This document shows, one piece after another, positions 1 to 8,726 of a stretch of DNA of 64,000 nucleotides. Location: contig NZ_JAAAKZ010000013.1 of assembly GCF_009905605.1 (NCBI RefSeq), forward strand, positions 94,143 through 158,142, written 5' to 3'. The stretch is from Runella sp. CRIBMP. GTDB lineage: Bacteria; Bacteroidota; Bacteroidia; Cytophagales; Spirosomataceae. Below the pieces are notes generated by a model. It was not told the DNA's origin and did not search any database. It saw only the letters and a list, made by a program, of their open reading frames with translations. The position numbers and the translations under genes were made by a program. How positions within the stretch are numbered: position 1 is the first letter of the stretch; the number at the start of each line of letters is the position of its first letter.

Positions 1-551
1 TCCCCAAGACAATCTTCCAAACTGACACGAATTTGACCATATTCGTCGGTTTGTTCAATTAAAGGAAGTCTTACTAAAGTCCAATCAACCTCACTATTTG
101 TCAAAATCTCAAATTCAGACTGCTTGTTAGCCGTTGAAATGGGATATTTTTTTCTCATCCATTCTGTTGCGAAAGCTGTTTTGGGGCTTTTATTATCCAA
201 AGGAGTATCCACGTTCAGCCCAGTAGTTACGATATAACGATGAACATTATACTTGTTCATCGCCTGAATAACATTGGCAGTTGATTCGCTAAAGATGGTA
301 GGTGCACTTGGAGGAATTCCCAAACCTAGTGTGCTAATTACGGCGTGACAACCTTTAACCAAGGTATCGACGGTGCTGTAAATCGTTACATCACCCTTAA
401 CAACTTCGATAAGTGGGCTATTGATAGGAAAATTATCGGGGTTTCTGAGAAGAATTTTGAGTTGAAACCCTTGATTTATTAGTTGCTTTACGAGGTATTT
501 CCCTGATTTACCCGTACCGCCAATTACTGCAATTTTTATATTATTTTTCAT
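1..551 (-). CDS. NAD(P)-binding NmrA/SDR-like protein, 3' end cut by window edge
   Basis: Reading the minus strand from the ATG at 551 gives an open frame that runs off the window without a stop, so only the first 183 residues are visible. The start reads MKNNIKIAVIGGTGKSGKYL, with a Rossmann nucleotide-binding glycine pattern (GGTGKSG) at residues 10-16. Later segments such as GCHAVISTLGLG and NVHRYIVTTGLN match atypical short-chain dehydrogenases of the NAD(P)H-binding/NmrA type (PF13460). These are NAD(P)-dependent reductases or sensors whose substrates are usually unknown. No signal peptide is seen, so it is probably cytosolic. A possible promoter lies about 130 bp upstream. The family is well supported; a specific function is not. 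Confidence 0.8.
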   Translation of the reverse strand, partial: MKNNIKIAVIGGTGKSGKYLVKQLINQGFQLKILLRNPDNFPINSPLIEVVKGDVTIYSTVDTLVKGCHAVISTLGLGIPPSAPTIFSESTANVIQAMNKYNVHRYIVTTGLNVDTPLDNKSPKTAFATEWMRKKYPISTANKQSEFEILTNSEVDWTLVRLPLIEQTDEYGQIRVSLEDCLG

Positions 552-682
552 TCTCGTTCTTTATAAAATTTGAGCAAACAATTACATCCGTATTTATCCA
601 AATAGACAAAACGAACCAGCAAAAGCCTTTTGGACTTTCGTAACAAGAAGCGTCAATATTTTATAAAGAGATTTTAATAGGT

Positions 683-713
683 CAAAAGTACAAAAAATAG
701 GACATTACACAAG
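683..713 (-). promoter_or_regulatory. Possible Bacteroidota promoter for the NmrA-like gene
   Basis: On the minus strand a TACTTTTG box (683-690) matches the Bacteroidota -7 consensus TANNTTTG. A CTTG box (710-713), one mismatch from the -33 TTTG, lies 19 bp upstream. Transcription would begin near 676 and leave a leader of about 125 nt. The rest of the 552-842 gap between the two divergent genes shows no other clear signal. Confidence 0.35.
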
Positions 714-842
714 CCGATGGCCTATTACCAAATTATGGGTAACACAAATAAGATGGAAAGTCAACTACGCTATTCCAAATTGAACTCCTTGCGTAGAGTG
801 TCTGTAATTATACTAATTTAGGGGTGATAATTATTCAAACCT

Positions 843-3260
843 ATGATGAAACATAAACACCTCCTTGGACTCCTTTTCGCATCAGGAATCAGCTTTCACC
901 TTCCTGCGCAAAAGGTCATTCCGCAAAGCATTGCCTCCGTTTTTGCCAATGCTGAAAGCATTACGGGCCGACCAAACTACCTCGATAGTCCTTTCAACAC
1001 CGCTGGTGACCGGCTCTACATGGTAGGGCATCAAAACGGCACGTTTCCCGATTTGGGCTGGCACGTCAAAGGCGAAATGGGCGGTATTTGGCATCATCCC
1101 ATCAAACTCATGGACGGTTTTGAGGCGAGCGTCACCGCCGACGGTGCCACCGTAGCTCTCACCAAGGCCGATGCGTTTGTCAATTATCCGTTTGGCAACA
1201 AACATATTTTCAATACTTTTTCAGAAAAAATAACCGTCGAGCGCCTTCAATTTGTACCCGATGGAAAAAGTGCGGTCTACGTCGAGTTTTTGGTCAAAAA
1301 CAAGACCAACAAAAAACTCAATGTGACGCTAGACCTCAAAGCTATTTCCAACCTCATGCCCGTTTGGCTGGGTGAGCGCACGGGAATGGTGGACGGAAAA
1401 GATGCTGCGATTTATCGTTCGGCGGAGAATTTTTGGGTCGCCAAAGACGCCCTCAATCCATGGTATGCGGTGTATGGTTCTAGCATAAAGGGCACCCCCT
1501 CAAGTACTTCAGAAGCCAATCTCACCAAGCCCAATGTCTCAACGACCCACACCCAATACACCTTTGAAATCGCGCCCAATGGCGTTTTCAGCTTTCCGTT
1601 GATTATTGCGGGGTCTTCCAAAAGCGAAGCCGAGGCCGTTCAGGCCTTTAAGGAAGTGCGCGAAAATGCCCTTGCGTTTGTTTCAAAAAAGAAAGCAAGA
1701 TTTGAGCAAATCAATCAAAAATCCCGCATTACGCTCAACGACAAAGAACTTGAAACGGCGTTTCGTTGGGTCAAATACAACACCGACTGGCTCATCGTCG
1801 ACGTGGCGGGCCAAGGCCGGGGCGTGAGTGCAGGCCTGCCCGATTATCCGTGGTGGTTTGGCGGCGACATGGTCTACACCCTCAAAGGACTGATTGCTAC
1901 TGGCCAAAAGTCGCTGACTTACAGCACGATTGACCTCATCCAGCGCATCTCCGAAAAGACCAACGGCAACGGCCGAATCGTTCATGAAGTATCTACCAAC
2001 GGCGCGGTTTTTAACCCCGGCAACGTCAACGAAACGCCACAATTTGCGTCCCTGATTTGGGATGTTTTTTGCTGGACGGGCGACCGAGCATTTCTGAACA
2101 AATACTTTCCTAGCATTGAAAAAGGGCTAGATTGGCTCCTTAGAGAAAACGACAAAGACGGCAATTCGCTGCCCGATGGCTTTGGAATGATGGAGATTCA
2201 CGGCATGAATTCCGAGATGATTGACGTAGCGGCCTACTCCCAAAAAGGCTTTGCCGATGCAGCCCAAATGGCGACGATTTTGGGAAAGAATGCATTGGCA
2301 AAAAGCTACCAAGATAAAGCAGACCTCATCAAAGCAAAAATCAATAAAGACTTCTGGGTGGAAGAATTTGGCTCATATGCTGATTTTATCGGCACGAAAG
2401 AACAAGCATTGCATTTGGCCCAAGATGCCATCGTGCGCGCCGATACCCTCAAAAAACCTTGGGCGGTCAAAGAACTAAAAGACACAAAAGCCAAAATTGA
2501 AACTTACGAAGCTGGCCTGAAAAAGGGATTTGTGATGCACCACAACTGGGTCGTCAATACCCCGATGGAAATGGGCATTGCTGACAAAGAAAAGGCCCTT
2601 GCCGCGTTGGAAACCGCCAAAAAATTCACCAATCCTTTTGGAATGTTTGTGACGGGAATCGACCGCGACGAAACCGCTGGCACCGACGAAGGTTCCTTTG
2701 CCGCCCTATCCGACAAAAAAATATTTACCTACACGGGGGCCGTCATGACGCTACCCACGGGGGTACAAGCCGTGGCCGAAAACAACTATGGTCGCCCTAA
2801 TGAGGCCTATAATTTGCTCAAAAAGATGACCAAATCGTTTAGTTACGCGTTTCCCGGCTCCATTTATGAGGTTTCGCCCGACTACGGTATGATGACCCAA
2901 GCATGGAACATGTACGCTTTTGGAGAGCCCATCATCAAGCAGTTTTTTGGCATCAAGCCCCTCGCCCACCAAAAACAAATCAAGCTTTCGCCGCTGCTCC
3001 CTGCGGCCTTGGTAGAAGGAAAAATTGAAAATGTGACTGTTGGAACAAATGAAATTTCGGTGACGTTCAAACAAACAACGGGCCGCGATACATTTAAAAT
3101 AAACCAAAAATCAGCCGACTGGGATATCGTTTTGGCCCAGCCCAAAGGCAAATATGCCCGATGGATTTTGAACGGAAAACCAGTGCAACCCCAAACCGTG
3201 GGTGACACAGAGCAGATTTCAGTTTTGGGGAACACTGTTCGTTTAGAGCTTATTAAATAA
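843..3260 (+). CDS. Secreted glycoside hydrolase of the glycogen-debranching (alpha/alpha)6-barrel type
   Basis: The 805-residue product starts with a signal peptide ending near residue 23 (LPAQ). ATG codons occur at 843 and 846 and either could be used. Residues about 25-290 form a beta-sandwich-like N-terminal region. Residues about 300-730 resemble the (alpha/alpha)6 catalytic barrel of amylo-alpha-1,6-glucosidases and related six-hairpin glycosidases, with the stretch PWWFGGDMVYTLKG near residue 337, the acidic motif RDETAGTDEGSF near 611 and NNYGRPNEAYNLL near 647. A short beta domain closes the protein. It probably releases sugars from an oligosaccharide in the periplasm or outside the cell. 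DUF202 and GNAT genes follow closely, but nothing in them points to a shared pathway. Substrate and exact GH family cannot be fixed from sequence reading alone. Confidence 0.7.
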   Translation: MMKHKHLLGLLFASGISFHLPAQKVIPQSIASVFANAESITGRPNYLDSPFNTAGDRLYMVGHQNGTFPDLGWHVKGEMGGIWHHPIKLMDGFEASVTADGATVALTKADAFVNYPFGNKHIFNTFSEKITVERLQFVPDGKSAVYVEFLVKNKTNKKLNVTLDLKAISNLMPVWLGERTGMVDGKDAAIYRSAENFWVAKDALNPWYAVYGSSIKGTPSSTSEANLTKPNVSTTHTQYTFEIAPNGVFSFPLIIAGSSKSEAEAVQAFKEVRENALAFVSKKKARFEQINQKSRITLNDKELETAFRWVKYNTDWLIVDVAGQGRGVSAGLPDYPWWFGGDMVYTLKGLIATGQKSLTYSTIDLIQRISEKTNGNGRIVHEVSTNGAVFNPGNVNETPQFASLIWDVFCWTGDRAFLNKYFPSIEKGLDWLLRENDKDGNSLPDGFGMMEIHGMNSEMIDVAAYSQKGFADAAQMATILGKNALAKSYQDKADLIKAKINKDFWVEEFGSYADFIGTKEQALHLAQDAIVRADTLKKPWAVKELKDTKAKIETYEAGLKKGFVMHHNWVVNTPMEMGIADKEKALAALETAKKFTNPFGMFVTGIDRDETAGTDEGSFAALSDKKIFTYTGAVMTLPTGVQAVAENNYGRPNEAYNLLKKMTKSFSYAFPGSIYEVSPDYGMMTQAWNMYAFGEPIIKQFFGIKPLAHQKQIKLSPLLPAALVEGKIENVTVGTNEISVTFKQTTGRDTFKINQKSADWDIVLAQPKGKYARWILNGKPVQPQTVGDTEQISVLGNTVRLELIK

Positions 3261-3277
3261 AAAACAGCCACTACAAA

Positions 3278-3577
3278 ATGGACAACGCTCAAAACAAGGA
3301 CCTGATTTTACGGGAAAAACTGGCCATCCAACGAACAATTTTGGCCAATCAATCCACCTTTTTGTCATTTTTGCGCACGTCGATGTATTTTCTAGTGGCT
3401 GGGCTCAGCATGAAAAGTCTGTTGAAAATTGAAAGCGCTTTGTCTATTCAACTCCTCTTCTTTGGGTGTTCATTCATCCTTCTCACCGTGGGTACTATCA
3501 ACTATTTCAGGCAAAACAAAAAAATAAAGGAAAGTGAAATCCACATTGGCAATTACCAAAAAGAGCATCTCGAATAA
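3278..3577 (+). CDS. DUF202 family small membrane protein
   Basis: This 99-residue protein has two transmembrane segments (about residues 30-48 and 58-80). The segment LAIQRTILANQSTFLSFLRTS, read here as LAIQRTILANQ followed by STFLSFLRTS, matches the conserved N-terminal part of the DUF202/YidH family. Members are small inner-membrane proteins of unknown role. The gene begins 17 bp after the glycosidase and ends 11 bp before the GNAT gene, so the three are probably co-transcribed. No motif suggests catalysis. Confidence 0.8.
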   Translation: MDNAQNKDLILREKLAIQRTILANQSTFLSFLRTSMYFLVAGLSMKSLLKIESALSIQLLFFGCSFILLTVGTINYFRQNKKIKESEIHIGNYQKEHLE

Positions 3578-3588
3578 ATACCCATCCA

Positions 3589-4044
3589 ATGGAGATAAGA
3601 AAATACAAAAGTGCTGATCAAGAACAGGTTATCCAACTCCTACGTCTCAACACCCCCGAGTATTTTTCGCCCGACGAGGAGGAAGATTTAGTGTATTATT
3701 TAGCGCACCACGTCGAATATTATTACGGGGTGGAAATAGACGGCGTAGTTGTTGGTTGCGGCGGCATTAATCTCGCCGACGACGGCATCACGGCCAAATT
3801 ATCCTGGGATATTGTACATCCTGACCACCAAGGAAAAGGCATTGGCAGTGCTTTGACAAAGTACAGAATCGAAAGAATCAGGGAAATGGAAGGGATAAAA
3901 ACCATTTCCGTCCGAACGTCGCAACTTGTGTATCCTTTTTATCAAAAATTCGGTCTCGAACTCAAAGAAATCGTGGAAGATTTTTGGGCCGAAGGCTTCG
4001 ATATGTACCGCATGGAATGTGATTTAGACATGGCCCAACCCTAA
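3589..4044 (+). CDS. GNAT family N-acetyltransferase
   Basis: The 151-residue protein has the GNAT fold. The acetyl-CoA pyrophosphate loop is visible as HPDHQGKGIGSALTKYR (about residues 78-92, the Q/RxxGxG/A motif). It is followed by a helix and the strand IKTISVRTSQL, then YPFYQKFGLE, typical of motif B where a Tyr acts as general acid. It should transfer an acetyl group from acetyl-CoA to an amine on a small molecule or protein; the acceptor is unknown. It is soluble with no signal peptide. It is the last gene of a plus-strand group and faces the amidohydrolase gene tail to tail. Confidence 0.85.
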   Translation: MEIRKYKSADQEQVIQLLRLNTPEYFSPDEEEDLVYYLAHHVEYYYGVEIDGVVVGCGGINLADDGITAKLSWDIVHPDHQGKGIGSALTKYRIERIREMEGIKTISVRTSQLVYPFYQKFGLELKEIVEDFWAEGFDMYRMECDLDMAQP

Positions 4045-4049
4045 ACTTA

Positions 4050-4103
4050 CTCACGCAAAGTCACGAAAAACAGACTCTTTGCACCTCTGCGACTTTGCAT
4101 GAG
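4050..4103. repeat. Intergenic inverted repeat of the CGCAAAGTC type
   Basis: Two 13-nt arms (4050-4062 and 4091-4103) are inverted copies with one mismatch: CTCACGCAAAGTC and GACTTTGCATGAG. The connecting loop is 28 nt and itself contains CTTTGC. It lies between two convergent genes. Words of this CACGCAAAG/CTTTGCG kind are a recurrent intergenic element in many Bacteroidota, so it is more likely a dispersed repeat than a dedicated terminator, since no T-run follows. Confidence 0.6.
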
Positions 4104-4114
4104 AATTGGGCACC

Positions 4115-7096
4115 TTAAGGCCGTTTTAACAACTCTTCCAATGTATATACTTTTCCATTGACAAGCACGTAGCGTACGCGCTGGGCATCATGGATATTTT
4201 GGAGTGGGTTACCTTCTACGATGCTGATATTGGCAATTTTCCCCACTTCTAACGTTCCCAAATCTTTATCAACATTGAGGCTTTTTGCGGCATTAATCAT
4301 CGACGTTTGTAAGGCTTGAAAGGGCGTAAACCCGCTTTCTACGTAGCTCCACAGTTCTACATGCAAGCTCGTACCGTAAGGCATAATGGGCGAATCGGTA
4401 CCGCTCGTGATGCGCGCCCCTCTTTCCAGAAGTCGTTTGGCAACTTTGCCCGAATTGGCATAATTCAGCACAATGGCCGAAGGCTGGCTTTTCATCTGTT
4501 GGGCCGTCTCCAGCATTCCAGTGCGGTAATATGAGGGATACAATTGCCGAAACTGCGGCGTATCAAACAGGCTCGTATCTTTCGTGATGGTGCTCCAATA
4601 CCCACCCGAAAGCGCCAATGTAGGTGTAATAACCATTTTTGACTGACTGATAATTTGCACTACATCGTCATAGCTATGGGCCGTTGAGGTCAGCTTGGGC
4701 GAATACCCCCGTCGACTCGTAGCGCCAAGGTGCTCCACCGCATCCACGCCGTACCGGGCAGCAGGAAAAATCTCGTGCGACGATACCGTCATGCCATTTT
4801 GGTGGGCATATTCGGTGATTTTTTGCTGCCATTCATCGGGCATCCGCACGTAGGTTTTGATAAGGTCGTAGCCCAATCGGCTGGCGCGGTTGAGTTCGAG
4901 TTTAAGCTGCGCTTCAGAGCCGATGGCCGTGGCCATGTTGTAATAAATGCGGCCGCCGTCGGTGAGGGCTCCCGTCAAAAAGTGAAACGGCCCTGGTCGC
5001 TTACCGCTGTGCCAAGCTTCGCGCTGCTCTACGGCATCATACGGGTCAGAACCCGGCTCACGCACCGTCGTAATGCCGTAGGCCAACCAAATCCGCCCCG
5101 TTTTTTCACCAAACTGCGCATCGAGGTGAGAATGGGTTTCAAACAATCCAGGCATAACGGTCAGGTTGGACGCATCTACTTTACGGTAATTGGCGGGGTA
5201 ATTAGCGCGGTGCGGTTGAATCGCTTTGATGCGACTATCTTCCACCACCAAGTCTACGTTGGTAAGTAATTTTTCATTTTTTCCGTCAAACAACAGCCCC
5301 GCATGAATCACGACCGTGCCTTTGGGCTTGGCGTTAGTCCACGTCAAGTCAAGCGGAATGTCCTGCTTACTTGTGTCGGCGAGGGCCACTTTCCGCAGGT
5401 GGTCGGTGGCCACGTACACCAACGATTTTGAATCACCCGTCCACGTAGGCGCTTCGGCCAACTCCGACGTAACGGCGCGGGGTTGACCCTTAAATTGACC
5501 GTCTTCATTGACATCAATGACCCACAGCAAAGCGTCTTTGACGTAGGCCAGTTTGGTGCCATCGGGCGACCAAATCGGGCCGTTGCGGTAGCGCATCGCG
5601 GGGGTTTGGTAGGGCATGGGCGTATTGAAACTAACGGCTTGTCCGCTTTCGGAATTGACCAATAAAAACTTGCTTATCCCTTCACGAAACTTGGAAGAAT
5701 ACGCTTCCAGTGCCGCCAACATCACGTATTTTCCATTCGGCGACCACGAAGGCTGCCCCGGTTGAAACATGGGTTTGTAGACCGCTTTGGTCAAATTAGT
5801 GGTCAAATCCATGATTTGCAGCACCGTTCCCACGGCCAGTGTGTTGCGCAGGCCCTGTTTCATGAACGCAATCTTTTTGCCGTCGGCCAACCATGAACCC
5901 TGAAATTCATCGTCGGCAGTTTGGGTCAATTGAGTGATTTTTCGGGTCGAAAGCTCCAACGTGTACAAATCCATGTTGCCCGTACGGTCGGCAGAAAAGA
6001 GTAGTTTTGCGCCATCTGGCGACCACGCCAAGTCGGTTTCATAATACGCATCGTCGGTCAGCTTTACGGGTTTAGGTAGGCCAATCGTCAGCAGCCACAC
6101 ATCACCGAGCGCAATAAAAGCTACCTGTTTGCCATCGGGCGATGCGACTGGACTGCGAATACCTCTCACTGTTTTTAAAGAAGGGCCATCAAAATCGTAG
6201 GTTTTTCGTTGATACACAGGCGTACTGACCGTCATCGTCACCTGGAACGGCACTTCTACGCTACCGCCATCTTCGGCACCACGCCGCTTTATTTTTCCGT
6301 CGGTGGTATACAAAATACTCCCGTTGGCCTCCCACGCCGCCCGAAAGGGAAACACATCTTCGCCCGTTTTGCTCAACGCAACAATTTTGCCCGTTGCCAC
6401 TTCGACCGACAACAGCGAAGTTTCGGCAACAGTCAATAATTGGTAACTAATCCATTTTCCGTCTTTGCTCCATGCAGGGGCACTCGGCGTGCCTTTTCCC
6501 GCTGGAGCCAGCAATTTTTCCGTACCATCCTCCAACAGCAAATAAATACCCGCGCCATTGGCCCGACTTGACGCAAAAGCCAATGTCTTGCCATCGGGCG
6601 AATAAACAGGGGTGTAGTCGTGTTCCAAATGGGTGGTGAGCGCGGTAGAGGTACCCTTTGAAAAGTCGATTTTCCAAATGTCATAATTGCCTTTCTGGTC
6701 CGATGAGCAAACAATGCTTTTGCCATCGGGTGCCCAGAAAGGTTCGCGGTGGTCGTAGGGTCCAGAGGTATGTTGTTTGAGCTCTTTCCCGTCTTTATTT
6801 ACACTCCAAATATGGTACGTACCACCCCGATACGACTGAAAAGCAACCCGTTGCCCATCGGGACTCCAGCAGGGTTGGCGGTCGTCGCCCATGCCGTCGG
6901 TCAGTGATTTAGCCACTCCACCTTTGGCGGGAAGCGTGTAAATAGTTCCCTGCAAATCAATGGCAATGGTTTGGCCGTCGGGCGAGAGCGCCATCGCCAT
7001 ATTGGTTCCTTCATTGACCGTAATCTGTTTTGAATCCAGACGCTGGGCCGCGACTTGCATCGAAAAAAATAAAAATGCGATGGTATAAAATTTCAT
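4115..7096 (-). CDS. Secreted TolB-type beta-propeller fused to metal-dependent amidohydrolase
   Basis: The ATG at 7096 is chosen because it gives a clean signal peptide (MKFYTIAFLFFSMQVAAQ); an in-frame ATG 78 bp upstream adds a non-secretory tail. Of 993 residues, about 35-590 form WD40-like PD40/TolB propeller repeats with recurring SPDGK and W-SPDG words. About 610-990 are an amidohydrolase-superfamily TIM barrel. Metal ligands seen are HSH in FETHSHLD, a candidate Lys in LIKTYVR, His in SSHE and VEHLG, and Asp in SGTDSP. Such enzymes hydrolyse C-N bonds in cyclic amides, dipeptides or related compounds. It lies 114 bp downstream of the SusD gene on the same strand, suggesting that the SusC/SusD pair imports its substrate or product. 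The exact substrate is unknown. Confidence 0.85.
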   Translation of the reverse strand: MKFYTIAFLFFSMQVAAQRLDSKQITVNEGTNMAMALSPDGQTIAIDLQGTIYTLPAKGGVAKSLTDGMGDDRQPCWSPDGQRVAFQSYRGGTYHIWSVNKDGKELKQHTSGPYDHREPFWAPDGKSIVCSSDQKGNYDIWKIDFSKGTSTALTTHLEHDYTPVYSPDGKTLAFASSRANGAGIYLLLEDGTEKLLAPAGKGTPSAPAWSKDGKWISYQLLTVAETSLLSVEVATGKIVALSKTGEDVFPFRAAWEANGSILYTTDGKIKRRGAEDGGSVEVPFQVTMTVSTPVYQRKTYDFDGPSLKTVRGIRSPVASPDGKQVAFIALGDVWLLTIGLPKPVKLTDDAYYETDLAWSPDGAKLLFSADRTGNMDLYTLELSTRKITQLTQTADDEFQGSWLADGKKIAFMKQGLRNTLAVGTVLQIMDLTTNLTKAVYKPMFQPGQPSWSPNGKYVMLAALEAYSSKFREGISKFLLVNSESGQAVSFNTPMPYQTPAMRYRNGPIWSPDGTKLAYVKDALLWVIDVNEDGQFKGQPRAVTSELAEAPTWTGDSKSLVYVATDHLRKVALADTSKQDIPLDLTWTNAKPKGTVVIHAGLLFDGKNEKLLTNVDLVVEDSRIKAIQPHRANYPANYRKVDASNLTVMPGLFETHSHLDAQFGEKTGRIWLAYGITTVREPGSDPYDAVEQREAWHSGKRPGPFHFLTGALTDGGRIYYNMATAIGSEAQLKLELNRASRLGYDLIKTYVRMPDEWQQKITEYAHQNGMTVSSHEIFPAARYGVDAVEHLGATSRRGYSPKLTSTAHSYDDVVQIISQSKMVITPTLALSGGYWSTITKDTSLFDTPQFRQLYPSYYRTGMLETAQQMKSQPSAIVLNYANSGKVAKRLLERGARITSGTDSPIMPYGTSLHVELWSYVESGFTPFQALQTSMINAAKSLNVDKDLGTLEVGKIANISIVEGNPLQNIHDAQRVRYVLVNGKVYTLEELLKRP

Positions 7097-7210
7097 TTGC
7101 AGCAAGTTAAGATACAGAAAATAAAAAGGTTTGAGTGGAAACACGTTTGCCCATTTACTGGTCTGAATCAGCAAAGGGGCAAACGTTCCTAATAATACGA
7201 ATAAAAGAGC

Positions 7211-8686
7211 TTATTTATAAATCGCCATTGCATCAAAAACCCCTGGCACGGGTTTTGGTGAAAGTGGATTTCCGTTGATTTCGTTTTGCGAATAGATAAA
7301 ACGCATGGGCAATTTATCCCCCGCGTTGGGAGTCAACTTTATCCCTGTTGGGCTGGTGCGATTGCGGCGTTCGTCGTTCCAACCGATGGTTTGACAATAA
7401 AAAGCCACGTAGCGCTCCTCCAAAATTTCCCGCATAAGGGCATCATTTTGGGCAATTCCGTCGGTATTTTCCATGCCTCCCTTTACAAAATCAGCTTCTA
7501 CATAAGGCAGGTATTTATACGAAAAATTGGCGGCAGTCACACTGTTGATGTAGCCGCCACCCGTGTTCATAAACGCCCGGTATTCATTCAAATACGCAAG
7601 TGCATCCGCAAAACTACCCGCCCGTAGGGCCATTTCGGCCTGAGTTAGTTTATTTTCCTGAAACGTCACCAACGGAAACGCCGCATCTACGCTCATAAAA
7701 CCTACCTGCGTGGCCCGTTTTTGGGTATTCGGCTCCACCCGATTGGGCACGTTGACCCCTTGACGCAAATAATAAAAATTGAAACGGGCGGTTTCGTCGG
7801 TTTTGGCATTGCCCCGGTAGGTGGTGGTGAGCGTAGGGTCAATCAGTTTTAACAGATGACAAGGCGCATTGGCTTTGGTAACGGCCGCCCCATCACCAAT
7901 CCTACTCACGGCCAAGAAGTTATAAATAAAATTTTGATTTTGTCCCTGAATAACCCCGTGCGGCATGTACATAGAATTGGTGGCTTTGCTTACGCCTTTT
8001 GCCGCTGCTACCGCCGCCAATGGGTACTCTTTGGTATCGGTATAAAACCTGGCTTTGAGCGTGTAGGCCACTTCAATCCACTTTTTTGGGTCCCCCCCCA
8101 ACAGCACATCCGTGCCGGCACGCGGTACGCCCACACCCGTTTCGAGGTCTTTGATGGCTTCGTCAAGCAGTTTTTGCACGCCAGCGTAGACTTCGGTTTG
8201 GGTATCATATTTTGCATTCGGAAATTCCTCCAATTGAGCAGCCTGCGAAAAAGGAATATCTCCGTAAAGCGATGTCATGGTTCCCATGTTGTGGGCCATG
8301 AGTACTTTGGTCATCCCTGCTAAAACCTTGACGCCCTGCGGCTCAATTTTGGCCAACAACAGGCGTGCATTGCGGTGAATGCCATAATAACTGCTGCTCC
8401 ACATGCCGTCAAAATAAGAACCCGCCACGTTGTAAACGTGAAAATCGGCCCACTGACGGTCGTAACCGAAATAATAGCCGCTCCAAATACTCGACAAAAG
8501 CGAGTTGTAGCCTTCGTGTACCGAGGCCGCGGCCAACTCAATACCCGTAAACATCAGCTCAGCGGGCGCATCGGTCGGGTTGTTTAAATCATCGTTAAGA
8601 TTACTCACTAGGGAGTCACAGGCCGTCAGAGACAACGTGATGGCAAGGGCGGCGGTTGAAATATATTTTTTCATTTTTTGTGTCAT
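7211..8686 (-). CDS. SusD/RagB-like outer-membrane lipoprotein (SusD-like type 2)
   Basis: The 491-residue product has a lipoprotein signal ending in LTAC (Cys about residue 23). Starts at 8686 (MTQK) or 8674 (MKKY) would both keep it. The following DSLVSNLNDDLNNPTDA and the helical repeats fit the SusD-like family that commonly carries peptides or small ligands rather than starch (PF12771). SusD proteins sit on the cell surface as a lid over the SusC barrel and bind the ligand. The SusC gene ends 40 bp upstream and the amidohydrolase follows, so this is the middle gene of a three-gene uptake operon. Family assignment is strong; the ligand is unknown. Confidence 0.85.
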   Translation of the reverse strand: MTQKMKKYISTAALAITLSLTACDSLVSNLNDDLNNPTDAPAELMFTGIELAAASVHEGYNSLLSSIWSGYYFGYDRQWADFHVYNVAGSYFDGMWSSSYYGIHRNARLLLAKIEPQGVKVLAGMTKVLMAHNMGTMTSLYGDIPFSQAAQLEEFPNAKYDTQTEVYAGVQKLLDEAIKDLETGVGVPRAGTDVLLGGDPKKWIEVAYTLKARFYTDTKEYPLAAVAAAKGVSKATNSMYMPHGVIQGQNQNFIYNFLAVSRIGDGAAVTKANAPCHLLKLIDPTLTTTYRGNAKTDETARFNFYYLRQGVNVPNRVEPNTQKRATQVGFMSVDAAFPLVTFQENKLTQAEMALRAGSFADALAYLNEYRAFMNTGGGYINSVTAANFSYKYLPYVEADFVKGGMENTDGIAQNDALMREILEERYVAFYCQTIGWNDERRNRTSPTGIKLTPNAGDKLPMRFIYSQNEINGNPLSPKPVPGVFDAMAIYK

Positions 8687-8726
8687 TTTGGAGATTAAAA
8701 ATGCGAAAGGCAGGTATCAGTTATTA

